The notes below the pieces were generated by a model, which was given only the letters and a program-made list of their open reading frames with translations, was not told the DNA's origin and made no database searches. DNA of 64,000 nucleotides from Gordonia amarae NBRC 15530. Lineage in GTDB: Bacteria; Actinomycetota; Actinomycetes; Mycobacteriales; Mycobacteriaceae. Positions 58,032-64,000 of the stretch are shown one piece after another (position 1 is the first letter of the stretch; the number at the start of each line of letters is the position of its first letter). Position numbers and translations under genes: made by a program. The stretch lies in assembly GCF_000241345.1 (NCBI RefSeq), contig NZ_BAED01000033.1, positions 1 through 64,000 of the forward strand, in the 5' to 3' direction.

Positions 58032-59248
58032 TTCTGTCCTCGCAGCCAGCGGCGCCGCCGGGGCGGGAGCAGCGCGACGCGGCGACGCTCCACCAGTTCG
58101 GCGATCGCGTCGGTCACCAGTTCCGGGCGTTCCATCTGCACCATGTGCCCGGCGTCCTGCGCGACCACCAACCGCGAGTCGCTGCCGAGGTCGGCATACA
58201 TGTGGACCGAGTTGGGCAGCGGGGTGAGCTGATCGGCGCTGCCGCACACCACCACGCTCGGGACCTGGGCCAGCACCGGGAACGCGGTCGACTCGTCGTG
58301 GTCCTCGAGGGCGTACAGGAAGTTGACCAGCGTCTCCAGCGGTGTGTTCTGGATGATCTTCTCCACGGCCCGGCCGGCGGCCCGGCTGTGGAATCCGGGA
58401 CCGAAACTGGCGGCCACCAGCACCGGTTCGAGGGAGACCCGGGTGATACCGCGCCCGGCCTGCACCAGCTTCGGTGCGCGCCGCACCGAGGCCCGGAACG
58501 CATCGACCACCGGGTTGCGCAGGCCCTCACCGAGACCGGCCTCGGTGATACCGCGCGAAGCGGTGGCCACCAGCGCCACCCCGGACACGATGCCGCCCGG
58601 ACCGAACAGGTACGAGTGCCTGCGGGCGAGGGCCATGAGTGCCATACCCCCCATCGAATGACCCACCAGCACAATGGTTCCCGCGGCTTCTGTCTTCGGC
58701 AACAATCGCCTGCGGGTGGTGGTGCCGGGGGTGATGGTGCGGATCACCGCCGCCGTGTCGTCGGCGAGTTGGTCGATGGTGCAGGTCTCGGCGGGTGCGC
58801 GGTCGCTCTTGCCGTGGCCGCGATGGTCGAAGAACACCATCCGGATACGCTTGCCCTCCCAGTGCCGCGCGAGCTGGAACCGCTGAAAGTGCCAACTCGC
58901 CATCCGCAGCGTGAAACCGTGCACGAACAGCAGCGTGACCTCGGGGTCTGCGTCCACGGACGTGTCCCACAGATCGACGGTGCGGACCGCGAGCGCCAGC
59001 CCGTCGTCGGTCACCACCGACGACGCCGGATCGTCGTAGATGGCCTTGAAGTCCTCATCGGCGTACGGGTCCGGTCCGGCGTCCCGGTCGCGGCGGGTGA
59101 CGCGTTTGGCCACCCCGCCGACGGCCTGCTTGCCGAGCGCACCGACATGCGGCAGACCGGCCAGCAGCCCGGACCTGTCCTTGATCCCGGAGATTCTCGG
59201 TGTTCTCGGCCGTCTAGCTGTGTTCGCCGCTCTCGTAGTCTTGTCCAT
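58028..59248 (-). CDS. Alpha/beta hydrolase
   Basis: Hydrolase of 406 residues and unknown substrate. An N-terminal basic stretch precedes the fold (VTLLFVHGFTLRMASWHFQRFQL near 105, oxyanion HGF). The nucleophile elbow is GHSMGG near 197, and the acid and histidine are in CGSADQLTP and QDAGHMVQMERPE near 360. It lies between alr and tsaE in the overlapping core operon, as in related actinomycetes, which suggests a housekeeping role. No signal peptide is evident. Confidence 0.92.
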   Translation of the reverse strand: MDKTTRAANTARRPRTPRISGIKDRSGLLAGLPHVGALGKQAVGGVAKRVTRRDRDAGPDPYADEDFKAIYDDPASSVVTDDGLALAVRTVDLWDTSVDADPEVTLLFVHGFTLRMASWHFQRFQLARHWEGKRIRMVFFDHRGHGKSDRAPAETCTIDQLADDTAAVIRTITPGTTTRRRLLPKTEAAGTIVLVGHSMGGMALMALARRHSYLFGPGGIVSGVALVATASRGITEAGLGEGLRNPVVDAFRASVRRAPKLVQAGRGITRVSLEPVLVAASFGPGFHSRAAGRAVEKIIQNTPLETLVNFLYALEDHDESTAFPVLAQVPSVVVCGSADQLTPLPNSVHMYADLGSDSRLVVAQDAGHMVQMERPELVTDAIAELVERRRVALLPPRRRRWLRGQK

Positions 59249-59256
59249 CGGGGCCT

Positions 59257-60399
59257 TTACGCCTCCCCGCCGATGTAGCGGCGCACCGTCCGGCCACGGA
59301 TGGCGGACAGGATCTCGTAGTCGATGGTGCCGGTGGCGTCGGCCCAGTCCGCGGCGGTCGCCCCGCCCCGGTCACCCCGGCCGAACAGTTCGGCCACGTC
59401 ACCTTCGGTGACGCCCCCGCCGTCGGGACCGAGGTCGATGACGAACTGGTCCATGCACACGCGGCCGATCGCCGGGAAGCTGCGTCCGTTGACGAGCACC
59501 TCGAACCTGCCGGACAGGACGCGCGGCACCCCGTCGGCGTAGCCCGCCGGGATCACCGCGACCACGGTGTCACAGGGCGCGATCCAGGTATGCGAGTAGG
59601 AAACGCCCTGCCCCTGCGCAACCTTCTTGACCAGGGAGATCTCGCCGGTGAGCGTCATCGCCGGGATCAGTCCGAAGTCGCCGCGGTCGGGCAGCGGGGT
59701 GCGCCCGTACAGCGCGATGCCGGGCCGCACCAGGTCGCGGGACAGATCCGGACGCACCAGCGCGGCCGGCGAGTTGGCCAGATGCATGAGCTGCGGCGGG
59801 GCGCCGAGCCGGGCGAGGTCGGCGGCGGCGTCGTCGAGACGTTCGGCCTGCTGAGAGTTGAGCGGATGGTCGGGTTCGTCGCCGCGCACCAGGTGGGTCA
59901 TGATCGCGCGCAACGTGATCGACTCCTGCGCCTGTGCCTTGGCCAGGGCCACGGCCATCGAATCCCACTCGTCGACGGCCACGCCGCTGCGATTGAGGCC
60001 GGTGTCGACCTTGACGGTGACCGTGGTGGTCACCCCGGCCTCGCCTGCCGCCTTGACAACCGCCGCAAGCTGACGCGGTGAGGACACCGCGATATCGATG
60101 CCCGCGGCGACCGCCGCCGCGAAGTCGGTGCTCGGAGTGTGCAGCCAGGACGTGATGTGCGCGTCGATACCCGCCTGCCGCAGTTCCAGCGCCTCGGTGA
60201 TGTGCGCGACACCCAGTTCGCGCGCCCCCGCGGCGAGCGCCGCCCGCGCCACCGGCACCGCGCCGTGCCCGTACGCATCGGCCTTGACCACCGCGATCAC
60301 ACCGGTACCCGACGTCGCCCGCAGCACCCCGACGTTGTGCGCGATGGCAGCAAGATCGATGGTGGCGGTCAGGGCGGCAGTGCTCGCTACGGTGGTCAT
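59257..60399 (-). CDS. alr: Alanine racemase
   Basis: PLP enzyme making D-alanine for peptidoglycan, 380 residues. PLP lysine K39 in AVVKADAYGHGAVPVA, KVDTGLNRSGV near 128, the second catalytic tyrosine in SYSHTW near 265, and C-terminal GRVCMDQFVIDLG. The start is 131 bases after the nnrE/nnrD stop; on the coding strand GGATAATGG just before the ATG could be a -10 element. Confidence 0.95.
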   Translation of the reverse strand: MTTVASTAALTATIDLAAIAHNVGVLRATSGTGVIAVVKADAYGHGAVPVARAALAAGARELGVAHITEALELRQAGIDAHITSWLHTPSTDFAAAVAAGIDIAVSSPRQLAAVVKAAGEAGVTTTVTVKVDTGLNRSGVAVDEWDSMAVALAKAQAQESITLRAIMTHLVRGDEPDHPLNSQQAERLDDAAADLARLGAPPQLMHLANSPAALVRPDLSRDLVRPGIALYGRTPLPDRGDFGLIPAMTLTGEISLVKKVAQGQGVSYSHTWIAPCDTVVAVIPAGYADGVPRVLSGRFEVLVNGRSFPAIGRVCMDQFVIDLGPDGGGVTEGDVAELFGRGDRGGATAADWADATGTIDYEILSAIRGRTVRRYIGGEA

Positions 60400-60530
60400 C
60401 GCCGACCATTATCCCAGACGCCGGGTACTGCCCATGTGAATGTGCGGGTGCTTTGGGTAGTCGCACCGATCCCACAGCGTGTCCGACGACGTGACCGTCG
60501 ATACATGCAGGCCAGTGCTCTCCGACCGGC

Positions 60531-61949
60531 TCAGGCGTTGCGTAGATCCCGGATCACCGGGCGCACCGCGGCCAGCAGCGCCGATGCCCCGATCGGCGCA
60601 CCGGCGGCGGCACGTGCCGCGGCCAGAGCGTGTACCCGGGCCGCGCAGGCCCCGGCGAGCGCCGGTTCCAGACCCGCCGCCAGCAGAGATCCGGCGATGC
60701 CGGTGAGCACGTCACCCGCTCCCGCCGTCGCCGCCCAGGACGACCCCGCGTCGTTGCCGTACACCCGCCCGGTGGGGGTGGCGACCAGGGTGATCCGGCC
60801 TTTGAGCAGCACCGTCGCCCCCAGCTCGGCGGCCAGTGCGCGCACCGCCGACAGCCGGTCGTCGCCCACCCCGGTTCCCGCCAGCCGTGCGAACTCCCCG
60901 GCGTGCGGGGTGAGCAGCGTCGGGGCCGACCGGCCACGCACCAGATCGAGATTCTGCGCCAGCACGGTGAGTCCGTCGGCGTCGACGAGCACAGGCAGGT
61001 CGGTGGCCAGAACGGTGCGCAGGATCTCCAGAGCCTCGTCGCCGGTGCCCATCCCCGGACCGACCGCCCACGCCTGCACCTTGCCGGCGTCGGCGAGGCC
61101 GTTGGCTGCGACGACCTCCGGATAGTGCGAGACCACCTGATCGGCCGCCGAGCCGACATAGCGGGTCATTCCGGACGTCGCGGATACGGCAGCACCCGAG
61201 GCGAGGATCGCCGCACCCGGATACCGCGCGGAACCCGCGACGATACCGACCACACCCTGCGTGTATTTGTCGTCGGCGGGACCCGGCACCGGCCACAGCC
61301 CGGCCACGTCGGCGTCGGTCAGGGAGAACAATCCGTCGGGGGTATCTGTGGGAGGCAGACCGATGTCGACGAGGTCGATGCGGCCACACCGGGGCGCGGC
61401 CAGCAGATGCAGATTGCGGTAGGCACCGAAGGTGACGGTGATCGCGGCCCGCACCGACGGGTCGTTGACCACGCCGGTATCGGCATCGATACCCGACGGC
61501 AGGTCGACGGCGACGATCGGCGCCGTCACCTGCGCGAACACCTCGGCCGCGGCGGGGCGTAACGGACCGGTCCCACCGATACCGAGCACGCCGTCGACCA
61601 CCATGTCGAGCGACACGGGCAACACGTCGACGACGCGGCCACCTGCTGCGCGCAGTGCGGCGAGTCCACCCGCGTGGGCCCTGTCGGGGACGAGGAGCAC
61701 CGCCGAGCAGCGCACCCCGCGGCGGGCCAGGATCGCACCCGCATACAGGGCGTCGCCGCCGTTGTTGCCCGCACCGATCACCAGCCCCACAGCACGGCCG
61801 TAGCAGCCTCCGGTGCGGTTCAGCTCACCGATGACCGCCCGCGCCACCCCGGCCGACGCCCGCCGCATCAGTGTCCCGTTGGCCAGCAGGTCGCCGGTGG
61901 CGTGTTCGGCCACCCGGACGGCGTCGGCGGTCAGATACTGAATCGGCAT
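60531..61949 (-). CDS. nnrE-nnrD: Bifunctional NAD(P)HX epimerase / dehydratase
   Basis: Repairs damaged (hydrated) NAD(P)H. The N-terminal epimerase domain (about 1-210) has VGLVIGAGNNGGDALYAGAILARRG and VAVDLPSGIDADTG. The C-terminal ADP-dependent dehydratase domain (about 220-472) has LLTPHAGEFARLAG and the nucleotide motif AGAGDVLTGIAGSLLA. 472 residues, as usual for the fused form. Located between glmS and alr as in mycobacteria. Confidence 0.94.
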   Translation of the reverse strand: MPIQYLTADAVRVAEHATGDLLANGTLMRRASAGVARAVIGELNRTGGCYGRAVGLVIGAGNNGGDALYAGAILARRGVRCSAVLLVPDRAHAGGLAALRAAGGRVVDVLPVSLDMVVDGVLGIGGTGPLRPAAAEVFAQVTAPIVAVDLPSGIDADTGVVNDPSVRAAITVTFGAYRNLHLLAAPRCGRIDLVDIGLPPTDTPDGLFSLTDADVAGLWPVPGPADDKYTQGVVGIVAGSARYPGAAILASGAAVSATSGMTRYVGSAADQVVSHYPEVVAANGLADAGKVQAWAVGPGMGTGDEALEILRTVLATDLPVLVDADGLTVLAQNLDLVRGRSAPTLLTPHAGEFARLAGTGVGDDRLSAVRALAAELGATVLLKGRITLVATPTGRVYGNDAGSSWAATAGAGDVLTGIAGSLLAAGLEPALAGACAARVHALAAARAAAGAPIGASALLAAVRPVIRDLRNA

Positions 61950-61998
61950 CGTCGCCTCCCGGAAGACGTTGTGCGCCCGTGTTATTCGGACCTTCTGG

Positions 61999-63861
61999 CT
62001 ATTCGACCGTGACGGACTTGGCGAGGTTGCGCGGCTTGTCGACGTCGTAGCCGCGGGCCTGCGCGACGGTCGCGGCGAACACCTGCAACGGCACCGTCGA
62101 CACCAGCGGCTGCAGCAGCGTCGGCACCGCCGGGATCGCGATGAAGTGGTCGGCGACGGCGCGGGCGGCGGTGTCGGTCTCCTCGGAGATGACGATGGTA
62201 GTGGCCCCGCGCGCCTGGATCTCGCGGATGTTGCTGACCATCTTCGAATGCAGCACCGCGCGTCCCGAATGCTGCGGCATCACGATGATCACCGGCAGGT
62301 CCTGCTCGATGAGCGCGATCGGCCCGTGCTTGAGCTCACCCGCGGCGAAGCCCTCGGCGTGCATGTAGGCCAGTTCCTTGAGCTTGAGCGCGCCCTCGAG
62401 CGCCACCGGGTAGCCGACGTGCCGGCCGATGAACAGCACGGTGCTGTGGTGGGCCAGCGACCGGGCCAACTCTCGCACCGGATCCATGGTGGTCAGCACC
62501 TCGGTCACCGACGCGGGCATCGCTTCGAGTTCGTGGAACTCGCGGGCCACCTCGTCGGCGTACTTGGTGCCGCGGGCCTGCGCCAGCGCCAGACCCACCA
62601 GATAGGCGGCGGCGATCTGTGCGAGGAAGCACTTGGTGGACGCCACGCCGATCTCGGGTCCGGCATGCGTGTACAGCACGGCGTCGGATTCGCGCGGGAT
62701 CTGTGCGCCGTTGGTGTTGCAGATGGCCAGCACGCGGGCCTTCTGATCCTTGGCGTGGCGGACCGCCTCGAGGGTGTCGGCGGTCTCACCGGACTGGGAG
62801 ATGGCCACGACGAGCGTCGACCGGTCCAGCACCGGGTCGCGATAACGGAACTCGCTGGCCAGTTCCACCTCGACGGGCAGCCGGGTCCAGTGCTCGATGG
62901 CGTACTTGGCGAGCAGGCCCGCGTTGTAGGCGGTGCCGCACGCCACCACGAACACCTTGTCCACATCGCGCAGTTCGTCGTCGGTGAGGCGCTGCTCGTC
63001 CAGGATGACGCGGCCGTTCTCGAAGTGGCCGAGCAGGGTGTCGGCGATCGCGGCGGGCTGTTCGGCGATCTCCTTGAGCATGAAGAAGTCGTAGCCGCCC
63101 TTTTCGGCGGCGTTGAGGTCCCAGTCGATGTGGAACGGCTTGCCTTCGCGGGCCTCACCGTTGAAGTCGGTGACCGTGTACGAGTCGGCGGTGATCACCA
63201 CCACCTCGTCGTGGCCGAGTTCCACGGCGTCGCGGGTGTGCTCGATGAACGCGGTGACGTCGGAGGCGACAAACATCTCACCGTCGCCGACCCCGACGAC
63301 GAGCGGTGTGGACCGGCGGGCGGCGACGATGGTGCCGGGATGGTCGGAGTGGGTGAAGACCAGGGTGAACGCACCTTCGAGCCGGCGCAGGGTGGCGTAC
63401 GCGCTGGCGACGAAGTCTCCGGCGGTCGCCCCCGAGGCGTAGTCACGTTCGATCAGGTGGACGGCGGTCTCGGTGTCGGTGTCGGAGGAGAATTCGATGC
63501 CCGAGTTCTCCAGTTCGCCACGCAGCGGGGCGTAGTTCTCGATGATGCCGTTGTGGACGACGGCGATCTTCTTGTCGGTGCTGATGTGCGGGTGCGCGTT
63601 GCGGTCGGTGGGCTTGCCGTGGGTGGCCCAGCGGGTGTGGCCCATGCCGGTCGTGCCGGCAAGCGCGTCACGGCCGACAGCGGCGATCTGCTTGTCGAGA
63701 TTCTCCAGCCGACCTGCTTTTTTCTCGATCGTGGTGTGTCCCCGGCCGTCGACGATCGCGACGCCCGCAGAGTCGTAGCCCCGGTACTCCATGCGGCGCA
63801 GGGCCTCGACCACGATGTCCAGCGCGTCGCGCTGACCCACATATCCGACGATTCCACACAT
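61999..63861 (-). CDS. glmS: Glutamine-fructose-6-phosphate aminotransferase
   Basis: Makes glucosamine-6-phosphate for peptidoglycan and mycothiol. The 620 residues start MCGIVGYVG, with Cys2 as the N-terminal glutaminase nucleophile. The glutaminase domain runs to about 240 (TRWATHGKPTDRNAHPH), followed by two SIS domains (AISQSGETADTLEAVRHAK, STKCFLAQIAA) and the conserved end PRNLAKSVTVE. Complete gene. Confidence 0.97.
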   Translation of the reverse strand: MCGIVGYVGQRDALDIVVEALRRMEYRGYDSAGVAIVDGRGHTTIEKKAGRLENLDKQIAAVGRDALAGTTGMGHTRWATHGKPTDRNAHPHISTDKKIAVVHNGIIENYAPLRGELENSGIEFSSDTDTETAVHLIERDYASGATAGDFVASAYATLRRLEGAFTLVFTHSDHPGTIVAARRSTPLVVGVGDGEMFVASDVTAFIEHTRDAVELGHDEVVVITADSYTVTDFNGEAREGKPFHIDWDLNAAEKGGYDFFMLKEIAEQPAAIADTLLGHFENGRVILDEQRLTDDELRDVDKVFVVACGTAYNAGLLAKYAIEHWTRLPVEVELASEFRYRDPVLDRSTLVVAISQSGETADTLEAVRHAKDQKARVLAICNTNGAQIPRESDAVLYTHAGPEIGVASTKCFLAQIAAAYLVGLALAQARGTKYADEVAREFHELEAMPASVTEVLTTMDPVRELARSLAHHSTVLFIGRHVGYPVALEGALKLKELAYMHAEGFAAGELKHGPIALIEQDLPVIIVMPQHSGRAVLHSKMVSNIREIQARGATTIVISEETDTAARAVADHFIAIPAVPTLLQPLVSTVPLQVFAATVAQARGYDVDKPRNLAKSVTVE

Positions 63862-63913
63862 AGCTCATCAGACTACCTGCGCGAGGGTCCGGAGCCGGGT
63901 ACGCACCACGGCA

Positions 63914-64000
63914 TCAGGCCGGTGTGGCGGTGTCCTTTTTCGGCTTCGGCGGGGTCGCGCCCAGCAGCGTCGAGACCGGATCCAGCAGGTCCGGCGTGTC
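63914..64000 (-). CDS. C-terminal end of an unidentified protein, cut by the window edge
   Basis: Reading leftward from base 64000, 28 codons (DTPDLLDPVSTLLGATPPKPKKDTATPA) end at a TGA, 52 bases before glmS. The Pro/Lys-rich tail could belong to a membrane or cell-envelope protein, but too little is visible to identify it. Confidence 0.4.
   Translation of the reverse strand, partial: DTPDLLDPVSTLLGATPPKPKKDTATPA

Overview
The window is high-GC DNA from a mycolic-acid actinomycete (order Mycobacteriales). Evidence is the GTG/TTG starts, GAGGA-type ribosome sites, a WhiB protein, the sigD-rsdA pair, a GroEL1 with a His-rich tail, a CIRCE element, WS/DGAT, and a gene order matching the Mycobacterium tuberculosis Rv3410c-Rv3423c block. 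A Gordonia- or Rhodococcus-like genus is likely, but that is inference.

Core left block (1-10.6 kb): the end of an ECF vitamin/metal transporter (ATPase, EcfT), then guaB3, guaB2, a DUF5319 protein, rsdA, sigD, an Rv3415c-like protein, whiB3, groEL1 and groES, in the order known from mycobacteria. Core right block (55.35-64 kb): tsaD, rimI, tsaB, tsaE, an alpha/beta hydrolase, alr, nnrE/nnrD and glmS, mostly overlapping and all on the minus strand. In mycobacteria groES and tsaD are neighbours; here about 45 kb of accessory genes lies between them.

Iron region (10.6-27.1 kb): an orphan FetB-family permease; a FecCD-FecCD-ATPase siderophore importer; two related secreted YVTN beta-propellers; an RpiR regulator coupled to a FetA/FetB-like transporter; an M20 amidohydrolase; a one-module C-A-T-TE synthetase with a serine code (EntF-like); a Fes-like esterase; and a siderophore-binding lipoprotein. 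Candidate IdeR/DtxR boxes precede three of the genes. The set could build, import and hydrolyse a serine-trilactone siderophore, but no dihydroxybenzoate genes are present. RsgA follows at 27.1-28.2 kb.

Catabolic region (28.4-55.4 kb): an AraC regulator opposite an operon of aldehyde dehydrogenase, acyl-CoA ligase, WS/DGAT, esterase and quinone reductase; a leftward overlapping operon of P450, aldehyde dehydrogenase, SDR, PPDK-like protein and TetR; an acyl-CoA ligase with a winged-helix protein; SurE; a rightward operon of a PEP-synthase-like His-domain protein, two APH-fold kinases, an LLM oxidoreductase, a SnoaL-like protein and a histidine phosphatase; then an HpaB-like flavoprotein opposite an SDR, and an XRE-TetR fusion regulator. 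The unusual theme is phosphoryl transfer. One protein carries ATP-grasp plus His domains, another carries a central domain plus His domain without ATP-grasp, and they sit among two kinases and two phosphatases. This resembles a split dikinase such as phenylphosphate synthase and suggests that an unknown alcohol or phenol is degraded through a phosphorylated intermediate.

No tRNA, rRNA, CRISPR array, integrase or insertion sequence was seen.
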